Assembly (NCBI GenBank): GCA_017555685.1
Contig: JAFZFW010000070.1
Coordinates: 1 to 17,060 of the forward strand
Source of the DNA: Methanocorpusculum sp.
GTDB taxonomy: Archaea > Halobacteriota > Methanomicrobia > Methanomicrobiales > Methanocorpusculaceae
Reading direction: 5' to 3'
DNA: 17,060 bases
Positions 1 to 7,552 of this stretch are shown here, in pieces. Both the position numbers and the translations under genes were made by a program. The notes under the pieces are model-generated. The model made no database searches, was not told the origin of the DNA, and saw only the letters and a program-made list of their open reading frames with translations. Position 1 is the stretch's first letter. Each line of letters starts with the position of its first letter.

Positions 1-38
1 CACATGTACAAGCATTGAATATCTCACACATCAAATGA

Positions 39-60
39 ATATACACTATTCCATTTGGAG
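39..60 (+). promoter_or_regulatory. Possible argG TATA box and ribosome site
   Basis: ATATA at 39-43 is centred 30 nt before the chosen argG ATG. GGAG at 57-60 sits 10 nt before it. A leaderless transcript starting near 67 would not carry the GGAG, so only one of the two signals may be used, or transcription may come from further upstream. Little sequence is visible here. Confidence 0.35.
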
Positions 61-70
61 TAATTCGAAT

Positions 71-1282
71 ATGACTGAAGAAGCACAGAAAGGCGGAAAA
101 GGCACTGTTGTTCTTGCCTTCTCCGGAGGACTTGACACCTCCATTTGCGTTCCAATCTTAAAGAACATGTACGGATATGACAAAGTCATCACCGTCGCAG
201 CAGACGTCGGACAGCCGGAAGCAGAAGTCAAGATGGCAACCGACAAAGGAAACCTCATCGCAGACAAGCACTATACCTTAGACTTACGCGAGGCATTTGT
301 CAGAGAACACGTCTTCCCGGCAATCAAAGCAAACGCACTCTACGAAGGATACCCAATGGGAACTGCACTTGCACGCCCGCTTATCGCATCCGAAATCGCA
401 AAGATTGCAAAGCAGGAAGGAGCAAAGGCAGTAGGACACGGCTGTACCGGTAAAGGAAACGACCAGCTCAGATTCGACTACATCTTCCGCTTAAACGGCC
501 TTGACATCATCGCACCGATGCGTGAACACAACATGCGCCGTGACTGGGAAATTGAATATGCAGAACAGAACAACATCCCAATCCCGGTCAAGAAAGACAC
601 CCCGTGGAGTGTTGACGAAAACATCTGGTCCCGCAGTATCGAAGGCGGACGCTTAGAAGAACCGGCATACCACCCGCCGGAGGAAATCTATCACTGGACC
701 GCAGCATTAAAAGACACCCCGGACGAGCCGGAAATCATCTCCATCGGCTTCGAGAACGGTGTCCCGGTCTCCTTAAACGGCGAAAAGATGGCAGGCGTTG
801 ACTTAATCGTTGCATTAAACAAGATTGCAGGAAAGCACTCCGTCGGCAGAAACGATATGGTCGAGGACCGTGTCTTAGGTCTCAAAGCACGTGAGAACTA
901 CGAGCACCCGGCAGCAACCGTCTTAATCGCAGCACACGCAGACTTAGAAAAGCTCGTCCTCTCCCGCTTCGAACTCAAGTTCAAGCACATCGTTGACGAC
1001 CAGTGGGCAGAACTCGCATACATGGGCTTAATCCACGAACCGCTCTACCACGACCTTGCCGCATTCATCGACAAGACCCAGGAACGCGTTACCGGTACCG
1101 TCGATGTCCAGCTCTTCAAGGGAGGCCTCCACATCATGGGACGTTCCTCTCCATTCGCACTCTACTCCGAAGACCTTGTCTCCTTCGACACCAACACCGG
1201 TATCGACCAGCGTGACTCCATTGGATACTCCAAGTACTACGGTCTCCAGGGCAGACTCTTACACCAGTTAAACAACGAGTAA
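71..1282 (+). CDS. argG: Argininosuccinate synthase
   Basis: Joins citrulline and aspartate with ATP to give argininosuccinate, the penultimate step of arginine synthesis in the cytoplasm. Seen: the N-terminal PP-loop ATP-pyrophosphatase motif AFSGGLDTS at about residues 16-24, then [12 protein letters not shown] near residue 123, both hallmarks of the family. The length, 403 aa, is the usual family length. The frame stays open to the left edge of the window, and an ATG at 35 is possible, but I choose the ATG at 71 because it gives the normal N-terminus and has GGAG at 57-60. The gene uses no CTG among its 36 leucine codons and 15 TTA, unlike the next gene, which suggests selection for high expression. 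It ends 1 nt before the glycosyltransferase gene, so the two may be cotranscribed. Confidence 0.97.
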   Translation: MTEEAQKGGKGTVVLAFSGGLDTSICVPILKNMYGYDKVITVAADVGQPEAEVKMATDKGNLIADKHYTLDLREAFVREHVFPAIKANALYEGYPMGTALARPLIASEIAKIAKQEGAKAVGHGCTGKGNDQLRFDYIFRLNGLDIIAPMREHNMRRDWEIEYAEQNNIPIPVKKDTPWSVDENIWSRSIEGGRLEEPAYHPPEEIYHWTAALKDTPDEPEIISIGFENGVPVSLNGEKMAGVDLIVALNKIAGKHSVGRNDMVEDRVLGLKARENYEHPAATVLIAAHADLEKLVLSRFELKFKHIVDDQWAELAYMGLIHEPLYHDLAAFIDKTQERVTGTVDVQLFKGGLHIMGRSSPFALYSEDLVSFDTNTGIDQRDSIGYSKYYGLQGRLLHQLNNE

Positions 1283-1283
1283 G

Positions 1284-2222
1284 ATGACCGAAATTAACCG
1301 GGATTTAGTCTGCGTCCTGATTCCGACGCTGAATGAGAAAGAAACAATCGGCCCCGTAATTGAAGAGCTGAAAGCATGCGGCTACCACAATATTCTGGTA
1401 GCTGACGGCCGCTCTACTGATGGTACGGCAGAGATTGCAGAAAAACTCGGTGCAAAGGTCTTTATCCAGAAAGGAAAAGGAAAGGGCAAAGCGATGATTG
1501 AGGCATTCTCAATCATCGAAGACCCCTATGTTCTGATGCTCGACGGCGACGGTACCAATCCGCCGGAGTTTGCCGATGCTATGGTTGAACCTCTGTTTTC
1601 CGGACGTGCTGATCATGTTATCGGAAACCGTCTTGAATCATATGAGAAAGGTGCGCTGACAAAGCTGAACCGGTTCGGCAATGATGTGATGAACCGGATG
1701 TTTAAGTGGGCACATGGAGTCTATATGACCGATATCCTCTCCGGATACCGGGCATTTACCAAAGCATCCTTACAGCAGATGCATCTGACCGAAGCAGGGT
1801 TCGAGATTGAAACCGAGATTTCCTCGGAAATTATCCACCGAAACCTCCGCTTTGAGGTTGTGCCGACGTACTATAAGAAGCGCCCGGGATCTCCGACCAA
1901 GCTGAATCCGGTTAAAGACGGAGCAAAAATCATTCTCGCGATTAACAAATACGGGAAGATGAACAATCCTATGTTCCATTTCGGAACAATCGGCATCCTT
2001 CTTTCGCTGATTGGTTTCCTCTGCGGACTGTATGTCGTTTACGAATGGTTCCAGGGAATCGAACACCTGCCGCTGACGATTCTGACGATGCTCCTGATTG
2101 TCACCGGTATTCTGGTGTTTATGATTGGGCTGTTAAGCGATATGATTGTCGCATACCATCGCGAAGAGATTCGCGAACTCTCCCTGCTGAAAGCAGAGAT
2201 TGAAGAACTGAAGCGGAAATAA
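1284..2222 (+). CDS. aglJ: AglJ-type GT2 glycosyltransferase (archaeal N-glycosylation)
   Basis: A 312-aa membrane-linked family 2 glycosyltransferase. Seen: N-terminal VLIPTLNEKETIG, ADGRSTDGT, the metal-binding LMLDGDGT (DxD) near residue 90, HVIGNRLES, and ILSGYRAFT near residue 155. Two hydrophobic helices follow at about 232-255 and 262-288, and then a charged, coiled-coil-like tail. This order matches my memory of the archaeal AglJ family, in which Haloferax AglJ loads the first hexose onto dolichol phosphate for S-layer N-glycans; the sugar used here is unknown. The gene starts 1 nt after argG with no clear ribosome site, so it probably depends on read-through from argG. Its leucine codons are mainly CTG, in sharp contrast to argG. 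A dolichyl-phosphate sugar synthase of the wider DPM1 family is the alternative. Confidence 0.82.
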   Translation: MTEINRDLVCVLIPTLNEKETIGPVIEELKACGYHNILVADGRSTDGTAEIAEKLGAKVFIQKGKGKGKAMIEAFSIIEDPYVLMLDGDGTNPPEFADAMVEPLFSGRADHVIGNRLESYEKGALTKLNRFGNDVMNRMFKWAHGVYMTDILSGYRAFTKASLQQMHLTEAGFEIETEISSEIIHRNLRFEVVPTYYKKRPGSPTKLNPVKDGAKIILAINKYGKMNNPMFHFGTIGILLSLIGFLCGLYVVYEWFQGIEHLPLTILTMLLIVTGILVFMIGLLSDMIVAYHREEIRELSLLKAEIEELKRK

Positions 2223-2527
2223 TTCCGCATACTTTTTTTTGAATATTTTGGCAGAATATTTTCAGACATAAGGACGGTGTCCTGTCTCTGCCTGAGATAC
2301 TGAGACAGCGAAAACGCCCGGAATAGTACTAATTCACCGCCATTTTGCCTTACAACAGATTAATACCACTCCCTCTTTTCTGACAACTGTCACTTGAACA
2401 CATATTTTCGCACAAGAAATAAACCATATAATGATTTACAAAATAACTGAGTGATTCTGTGCCGCATCCAAGATTTTGATAACGCAGCAAGGCGAAAAAG
2501 AGCAGTATCATCTGAGGAATACCACAT
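2223..2527. other. 305-bp gap without a gene
   Basis: Holds a T8 tract (2233-2240), a direct repeat GAATATTTT (2241-2249 and 2254-2262) and a 7-bp inverted repeat CTGTCTC/GAGACAG (2282-2288 and 2302-2308, 13-nt loop). The AT-rich stretch around 2415-2445 (CATATAATG, then TTTACAAAATAA) is a possible promoter for the lipoprotein gene. No convincing reading frame is present on either strand. Confidence 0.6.
2233..2240 (+). terminator. T-tract terminator after aglJ
   Basis: Eight consecutive T residues begin 11 nt after the aglJ stop codon. Archaeal RNA polymerase terminates at such tracts, so this likely ends the argG-aglJ transcript. Confidence 0.6.
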
Positions 2528-2944
2528 ATGATTAAATCCCTTACCGCAGCCCTGCTTCTGCTGCTTCTCATATTCAGCGCAGGATGTGTAAACACTGAAA
2601 TAACCGAGCCGGGAAAGATCATCCCATCTATCCCGGCTGAAGCCAACCCGCCAAAAACACTCGAACCGATTGTCGGAGAGTGGGACGGATACGATGCAGG
2701 AACAAAAATTACCTATGAACTGACCTGCCTGTACAGCGGCTACGCAAAACTCGAAATCGAAGACAACAGCGCCATTCCAAAACAGATGTACAAACTCTTC
2801 GGCGCATGGGAAAAAGAGAGGGATGGTTACCTGCTGGAACTCTCCGGCGGAAACTACCGGTTTGCAGTCACCGAAAACAACAGAACCGGCACACTCACCA
2901 TCCCGGATGGAACTGTCGTTTCCATGAAGTACGACTCATACTGA
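2528..2944 (+). CDS. Small secreted lipoprotein, unknown function
   Basis: A 138-aa protein. Seen: start MIKS, a run of leucines (residues 9-14) and a lipobox FSAGC, so Cys20 is the expected lipidation and cleavage point. The mature part of about 119 aa has a proline-rich linker and then a compact domain beginning near VGEWDGYD, with alternating polar and hydrophobic residues that suggest beta strands, and an NRT N-glycosylation sequon. The ribosome site GAGG (2514-2517) lies 10 nt before the ATG. It stands alone, convergent with tiaS (27-nt gap). I do not recognise a named family. It may be a small beta-barrel-like surface domain, but that is inference. Confidence 0.8.
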   Translation: MIKSLTAALLLLLLIFSAGCVNTEITEPGKIIPSIPAEANPPKTLEPIVGEWDGYDAGTKITYELTCLYSGYAKLEIEDNSAIPKQMYKLFGAWEKERDGYLLELSGGNYRFAVTENNRTGTLTIPDGTVVSMKYDSY

Positions 2945-2971
2945 CGCCAAACGGATTATACACAACACAGA

Positions 2972-4162
2972 TTACAGTCGACAAACGGGTTTTGCCAGAT
3001 GCCTCCTTGCATCCGGCGGAACCTCATACCACCCTTCAGTGATATCCCGCGGAGTACATGCGACTTCGCGGACACGCCCGGAACATTCGCGGCATTTGTA
3101 TCCCTTGCCTTTCCCGGCAGATGTCATCCGCCCGCCGCAAACCGGACATTTCGGCGAGACACGAATCTCTTTTTCTGCCGCATGCCGCAGACAGAACTTT
3201 TCCACATGCATCACCCCGTTCTGGAAACTTCCGAAAACCGTCAGCTTATCCCCTTCGATTAACTTCCGTACCACATTCCGGAATGACTTCGTCGGCTCAA
3301 ACGCATAACAGACCACACCGTCGACCGAAAACGAGACATGCCCTCCGCGCTGTGTCTTTGGTGCTTCGGTAACCGACCCGTCAAACCAGTACGACCTGCC
3401 TTCTGCAAATCCGCTGTCCGCAGACAGAATATGTGCATCCGTCCCCTGATTGGTTTCCCAGATAACAAAGCAGCTGACCGCTTCCGTATCAATATACGAC
3501 ACAGCCTTTTCCACCCATTCGCGGGATTCCCCGCGGATTCCATAGAGCACCGGATCTTTTCCGTGCGGAATACAGACCGGTTTGTCTGCCGCAAAATCCC
3601 ACGTATCCCAGCAGTGCGGAAACGTCAGCTCGGCAGACCGCTTAACCGATGCGGCATCATAGACCCGCGGAGTCCCGAATACCGCAGGATCGCGGTACGC
3701 CAGATACTCATAAGTCCTGTCCGGCAGCTCTGCCGAGACTGCGGCAAGTGCACCGATTAATCCGCGGCAATTTTTATATCCGCGATAAACTGCCCCGATC
3801 GAATCAAGAACAGCCTTTGCCTCTTCTACCGTACAGAATCCCCGAAGCGCCTGATAGTAGAAATCCGGCGCAGGCTTCGTCTCGCAGACCACAAAACCCG
3901 GATTCGTATTCTCACAATCAAACATCGCGTATTTGTCTATAAACTCGCCGGCGGTTTGTGACGCAATCCGCACATCCCCGTCGAACTCGATACAGACCCC
4001 GGCATTCCCCCGCGTTTTCCACGGCACATTCGGATTCAGACGGATTAAACGCATATTTTTGACAACACAGCCGCGCTCTGCAAGAGCCTGCGCTATGAGT
4101 GCGCCAAGGTATGTAGTACACATCCCATCCGGAGAATCCGTATCATCGAGCCCGAGGAACAT
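2972..4162 (-). CDS. tiaS: tRNA(Ile2) 2-agmatinylcytidine synthetase TiaS
   Basis: Archaea-specific enzyme that uses ATP to attach agmatine to C34 of the CAU-anticodon tRNA-Ile so that it reads AUA instead of AUG. Seen: N-terminal MFLGLDDTDSPDGMCTTYL, the family signature; NPNVPWKTRGN near residue 48; an OB-fold-like segment GDKLTVFGSF; and a C-terminal zinc ribbon made of CPVC and CREC pairs. Length is 396 aa from the ATG at 4162. The frame extends upstream to 4282 but those 40 residues are unlike the family and overlap the divergent ppx gene, so I reject that start. No strong ribosome site precedes the ATG; a TATA-like element at 4221-4229 would give a leader of about 35 nt. The substrate tRNA is not in this window. 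Confidence 0.93.
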   Translation of the reverse strand: MFLGLDDTDSPDGMCTTYLGALIAQALAERGCVVKNMRLIRLNPNVPWKTRGNAGVCIEFDGDVRIASQTAGEFIDKYAMFDCENTNPGFVVCETKPAPDFYYQALRGFCTVEEAKAVLDSIGAVYRGYKNCRGLIGALAAVSAELPDRTYEYLAYRDPAVFGTPRVYDAASVKRSAELTFPHCWDTWDFAADKPVCIPHGKDPVLYGIRGESREWVEKAVSYIDTEAVSCFVIWETNQGTDAHILSADSGFAEGRSYWFDGSVTEAPKTQRGGHVSFSVDGVVCYAFEPTKSFRNVVRKLIEGDKLTVFGSFQNGVMHVEKFCLRHAAEKEIRVSPKCPVCGGRMTSAGKGKGYKCRECSGRVREVACTPRDITEGWYEVPPDARRHLAKPVCRL

Positions 4163-4220
4163 AGAGTATACAGTATTGAACGGGAAGAGATGATAGTATT
4201 TTCCTTCCCCCTTCAGGAGA

Positions 4221-4229
4221 TTTATATCC
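4221..4229. promoter_or_regulatory. Shared TATA-like element between tiaS and ppx
   Basis: TTTATATCC on the + strand reads GGATATAAA on the minus strand, so it could serve both directions. Its centre is 30 nt before the ppx ATG at 4255, which has no ribosome site, so the ppx mRNA is probably leaderless or nearly so. It is about 63 nt before the tiaS ATG on the other side. Confidence 0.5.
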
Positions 4230-4254
4230 AATTCCGAGAAACCTATATTCAAAG

Positions 4255-5145
4255 ATGTATGGAATAATCGACATAGGCTCAAATACCATTCGTCTCATGC
4301 TCTACAATATCACAGGCGGAACAATACAGCCTATGCTGAACAAGAAATTCACTGCAGGACTTGCCGGATATGTCAAAAAAGGCCGCATGACCGATAAAGG
4401 CATCGGAAAAACCGTGGAAGTTCTTGATGAGTTCCGTCGCATTCTGGAATATGTTCAGGTAAAAGAGCTGTTCTGTATCGCAACTGCATCTTTGCGGAAT
4501 ATTGACAACGCCGAAGAGGTCTGTGCAGCAGTAAAAGACCGGTGCGGGTTTGACATTCATATCCTCTCGGGAGAAGAGGAAGCAGTGTATGATTACTATG
4601 GTGCGATGCAGTCTGTGGATGAGCCGGGCGGACTGGTTATCGACATCGGAGGAGGCAGTACCGAGTTTGTATTCTATGAAGAGATGCGCATCACCGCAAG
4701 CAGTTCCATCCCGCTTGGTTCCCTTACCGCATACTCGTCCTTCGTGAAAAACATCCTGCCGACCGAAAAAGAGGAGAAGGCAATCACTGCCGCAGTACTT
4801 TCCGCACTCGAAGCGGTCCCGGGAGTTGGAACTCCGGCAGTTATCTGCGGAGTAGGCGGCTCAATTCGTGCGGCAGTTAAAGTCTATCAGGAACTGTTCG
4901 GGGAAACGCTGCCCAAAAAACGCATCCCGATAGAGAAGCTCCTGCTCATCCGGACCGTAAAACACGATCTTCTGGCAAAAGCTGTCCTGAAAGCAGCCCC
5001 GGAGCGGATTCACACATTCATTCCGGGACTGCTCATCCTCAGCACGATTGCAGAGAAGTGGAATATTGCAGAGATTACCGTCAGCACCTCCGGAGTGAAG
5101 GAAGGATATCTGCAGGCACGCCTGCAGGAACGAGGAGTTCTCTGA
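4255..5145 (+). CDS. ppx: Exopolyphosphatase, Ppx/GppA family
   Basis: Removes terminal phosphates from polyphosphate, or cleaves pppGpp in related enzymes; given the neighbour, polyphosphate is the likely substrate. Seen: actin-like ATPase-fold motifs in order, IDIGSNTIRLMLY at the N-terminus, ATASLRN near residue 81, ILSGEEEA near 101, the second phosphate loop VIDIGGGSTEF near 125, and GVGGSIRA near 200. At 296 aa it contains the catalytic two-lobed core but not the C-terminal HD-like domains of long Ppx proteins. Its TGA stop overlaps the ppk1 ATG (TGATG), so the two genes for making and degrading polyphosphate are translationally coupled. No ribosome site precedes its ATG, and a TATA-like box lies 30 nt upstream. 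Confidence 0.93.
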   Translation: MYGIIDIGSNTIRLMLYNITGGTIQPMLNKKFTAGLAGYVKKGRMTDKGIGKTVEVLDEFRRILEYVQVKELFCIATASLRNIDNAEEVCAAVKDRCGFDIHILSGEEEAVYDYYGAMQSVDEPGGLVIDIGGGSTEFVFYEEMRITASSSIPLGSLTAYSSFVKNILPTEKEEKAITAAVLSALEAVPGVGTPAVICGVGGSIRAAVKVYQELFGETLPKKRIPIEKLLLIRTVKHDLLAKAVLKAAPERIHTFIPGLLILSTIAEKWNIAEITVSTSGVKEGYLQARLQERGVL

Positions 5146-7232
5146 TGCCGGCAGAGTACATGCAGAACCGGGAACTTTCCTGGCTGAAGTTCAATGAACG
5201 GGTTCTCGCCGAGGCGGCTGATGAATCAGTGCCGCTTCTGGAACGGCTGAAGTTTCTCTCCATCTTTACAAGCAATCTTGATGAATTCTTCATGATCCGG
5301 GTCGGCAGCCTCTTTGATTTGAAATCAGTCAACGCAGAAGCGCTCGATTCCAAGACCGGCATGACACCCGAAGAACAGCTCGATAAACTCTATGCGAGTG
5401 TACATCCGTTAATCGAAAAACGCGATACCGTCTACTTCACCGTTGAGCAGAAACTTCGCAGAGCCGGTGTTTACAATCTCTCGATTGCAGAACTCAGTAT
5501 CGAGGAGTACCGGTTTATCCGGAAGTATTACGAGCAGGAGGCTGCCCCCATTCTTTCTCCGCAGATTGTTGATTCCCATCATCCCTTCCCGCATCTGCAA
5601 AGCAAAGTCCTGCATATTGGCGCAATGCTGCGGGAAGGAGAGAAGACGCTCTTTGGTGTCATCCCCATCCCGGCATCGCTTCCGGACATCGTGCGGATTC
5701 CGGGCAAAGGTCTGCGGTATGTAAGAATCGAGGACATCATCCTCGATAATGTGGAAAGCCTGTTTTCGATGTACCGGATAGCAGAGAAGACAATTCTCTG
5801 CATCACCAGAAACGCTGACATCAACCCGGATGACGAGGCATTTGATGTGAACCAGGACTTCCGCGAGAAGATGCAGCGCCTGCTCTATGAACGCCGGCGT
5901 CTGGCAGCAGTGCGTCTGGAACTAAACTCCCCGGTAACAGCAGAGTTCTCCCGCTATCTCTGCGAGACCCTGGAACTGAGCGCGGAACAGGTGTTTGTCT
6001 CCCGTGCCCCGCTCAAGCTTTCCTATGCGTTCAATCTTGCAGGAGACGAGCAGAAGAATCTGCTCTACAAACCGTTTACCCCGTGCCGGACTGCAGGTGT
6101 TTCCAATGACCCACTGTTCAAGCAGCTTGCAAAGCGCGATATTCTCCTGTCGTATCCCTTCGAGAGTATGGCGCCGTTTCTGCGGCTGATAAAGGAGGCC
6201 GCAAATGATAAAAATGTCATCTCCATTAAAATCACCATCTACCGTCTTGCCCGCAAGACAAAGCTGGTGGATTATCTCTGCCGGGCAGCAGAAAACGGAA
6301 AAGACGTTACTGTCTTTATCGAGCTTCGGGCACGGTTTGATGAACAGAACAACATCGACTGGTCAGAACGGCTGGAGGATGCAGGCTGCAGGATTATTTA
6401 CGGATTTGAGGAGTACAAGATTCACTCGAAGGTCTGCCTGATTACCCGCAAAGAGAAGAGTTCCATTCGCTACTATACGCAGATTGGCACGGGAAACTAC
6501 AACGAACGAACCGCCGAGCAGTACACGGATGTTTCGCTGATGACGGCAAATCAGGAGCTTGGACGCGAGGCAAACGAGTTCTTCCGCAACATGGCTCTGG
6601 GAAATCTCGCCGGAGAGTACACGCATCTGCTGGTGTCTCCGGTGAGCCTGAAAAAGACTGTTCTCCGGTTAATCGATGAGGAGACCGCAAAAGGCGATGC
6701 AGGACGTATCCTGGTAAAGATTAACTCGCTGACGGATGTGGATATCATTGAGCATCTGCAGAAGGCATCAGCCGCCGGTGTGCAGGTAAATCTGATTATC
6801 CGCGGCATATGCTGTCTTCTGCCGGGCATCCCGGGCGTTACTGAAAACATTACTGTCCGCAGTATTGTCGGACGGTTTCTGGAACACTCGCGGATATATG
6901 TATTCGGCGCAGGAGATTCTGAACGGATGTATATTGCCTCGGCGGATTTTATGACCAGAAATACCGAGCGCCGCGTGGAGGTGGCATGCCCTGTCTACAG
7001 CACAGCCGTAAAAGAGAAACTCAGAGGGATTCTGGAAACAAATCTCGCAGACACAGTAAAAGCACGCCTGATGATGCCGGATGGAAGCTATGTACGGATT
7101 CTTTCAGCCGATTCGGCAGTTGACAGCCAGCAGGTGTTACTGGAGGCCGCAGAAGCAGCAGAGCAGGACATCCCCGAACAGGTTGAAGGATTTCTGCGGT
7201 CCGTTCTGCAGAGGTTCGCGGCGTGGCGGTAA
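5145..7232 (+). CDS. ppk1: Polyphosphate kinase 1
   Basis: Polymerises the gamma phosphate of ATP into polyphosphate, reversibly, through a phospho-histidine. Seen: the N-terminal helical domain NRELSWLKFNERVL, SNLDEFFMIRVG near residue 45, YEQEAAPILSPQ, the phospholipase-D-like core VTVFIELRARFDEQNNI, the phospho-acceptor His427 in YKIHSKV, IGTGNYNERTA just after, and the second active-site His581 in LEHSRIY. At 695 aa it is full length, with no key residue missing. I chose the ATG at 5145, which overlaps the ppx stop, because GAGGAG at 5132-5137 precedes it at normal spacing; upstream in-frame starts lie inside ppx. An ATG at 5160 is a weaker alternative. The stop codon overlaps a T-tract that serves the opposite strand. 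Confidence 0.97.
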   Translation: MPAEYMQNRELSWLKFNERVLAEAADESVPLLERLKFLSIFTSNLDEFFMIRVGSLFDLKSVNAEALDSKTGMTPEEQLDKLYASVHPLIEKRDTVYFTVEQKLRRAGVYNLSIAELSIEEYRFIRKYYEQEAAPILSPQIVDSHHPFPHLQSKVLHIGAMLREGEKTLFGVIPIPASLPDIVRIPGKGLRYVRIEDIILDNVESLFSMYRIAEKTILCITRNADINPDDEAFDVNQDFREKMQRLLYERRRLAAVRLELNSPVTAEFSRYLCETLELSAEQVFVSRAPLKLSYAFNLAGDEQKNLLYKPFTPCRTAGVSNDPLFKQLAKRDILLSYPFESMAPFLRLIKEAANDKNVISIKITIYRLARKTKLVDYLCRAAENGKDVTVFIELRARFDEQNNIDWSERLEDAGCRIIYGFEEYKIHSKVCLITRKEKSSIRYYTQIGTGNYNERTAEQYTDVSLMTANQELGREANEFFRNMALGNLAGEYTHLLVSPVSLKKTVLRLIDEETAKGDAGRILVKINSLTDVDIIEHLQKASAAGVQVNLIIRGICCLLPGIPGVTENITVRSIVGRFLEHSRIYVFGAGDSERMYIASADFMTRNTERRVEVACPVYSTAVKEKLRGILETNLADTVKARLMMPDGSYVRILSADSAVDSQQVLLEAAEAAEQDIPEQVEGFLRSVLQRFAAWR

Positions 7233-7236
7233 AAAA
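7231..7236 (-). terminator. T-tract terminator for the small zipper gene
   Basis: Six T residues on the minus strand (A6 on plus), 10 nt beyond the stop codon of the minus-strand 50-aa gene and overlapping the ppk1 stop codon. Confidence 0.45.
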
Positions 7237-7245
7237 GAAGATATA

Positions 7246-7398
7246 TTAGCCGAGGTGGCACGAAGAACAGCTTCCCCGCATGCTTCTTTCCGTAAGCAGC
7301 CCCACCTGCAGTTCCAGCTCACGCACGCGTTCTTCCAACTCCTCATTCTCTTTTGCAAGACGGACAACCGCTGCTTCCAACTCTTCTAAGGAAACCAT
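7246..7398 (-). CDS. 50-aa leucine-zipper protein with C-terminal CSSCH
   Basis: Small gene convergent with ppk1. Seen: leucines exactly every seven residues at 7, 14, 21, 28 and 35, with Val11, Asn18, Val25 and Val32 at the partner a positions and Glu/Arg/Lys elsewhere, a classic parallel coiled coil with a single buried Asn. After residue 38 the helix breaks and the chain ends RGSCSSCHLG, a CxxCH that could bind a metal. Support for a real gene: a TATA-like TTAAATA (7421-7427) centred 26 nt before the ATG, the spacing expected for a leaderless mRNA; a palindrome touching the ATG; and a T6 tract just past the stop. There is no basic region before the zipper, so it is not a simple bZIP. No family recognised; possible roles are an oligomerising adaptor or a metal/redox-sensing partner (inference). 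Confidence 0.65.
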   Translation of the reverse strand: MVSLEELEAAVVRLAKENEELEERVRELELQVGLLTERSMRGSCSSCHLG

Positions 7399-7412
7399 AC
7401 CAAAGATTTGGT
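7399..7412. promoter_or_regulatory. Palindrome ACCAAA-GA-TTTGGT at the zipper gene start
   Basis: A perfect 6-2-6 inverted repeat that abuts the ATG of the minus-strand 50-aa gene and lies between it and the TATA-like box. If the transcript is leaderless, a protein bound here would block the start site, so it looks like a repressor operator. Confidence 0.5.
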
Positions 7413-7420
7413 CTCACAGC

Positions 7421-7427
7421 TATTTAA
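7421..7427 (-). promoter_or_regulatory. TATA box of the zipper gene
   Basis: TTAAATA on the minus strand, centred 26 nt upstream of the ATG at 7398. No ribosome site lies between, consistent with leaderless transcription. It sits inside the arms GCT/AGC. Confidence 0.5.
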
Positions 7428-7467
7428 CAGCACAGGTTCAGGCAGAATATGCTTCGATATGAAACCC

Positions 7468-7472
7468 TATAT
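7468..7472 (+). promoter_or_regulatory. Possible TATA box of the 33-aa gene
   Basis: CCCTATATCC with core TATAT. A start about 25 nt further on would give a leader of roughly 57 nt before the ATG at 7553. Weak evidence. Confidence 0.3.
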
Positions 7473-7552
7473 CCTTCTGCGCCAATCTATGTAACAGGGA
7501 AGAGAACGGAAAAAACCATTCAGCATTCCCGAAAAAGAAGTGATCCATTCAC

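Noticed and set aside
3-36. Open frame from the window edge ending TGA at 34-36, perhaps the 3' end of an upstream gene
   Set aside because: Only about 11 codons are visible, too few to identify. It could be the end of a neighbour such as carB, but that is a guess.
35-70. Earlier argG start giving 12 extra residues
   Set aside because: The ATG at 71 has GGAG upstream and gives the normal family N-terminus.
2350-2646. 98-aa minus-strand frame over the lipoprotein start
   Set aside because: Overlaps the signal peptide of a well-supported gene antisense, with no family features or ribosome site.
4163-4282. N-terminal extension of TiaS by 40 residues
   Set aside because: Not typical of the family and overlaps the ppx start on the other strand.
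7246-7260. CSSCH as a heme c binding site
   Set aside because: The protein has no signal peptide, and cytochromes are not expected in Methanomicrobiales. Metal binding or chance is more likely.
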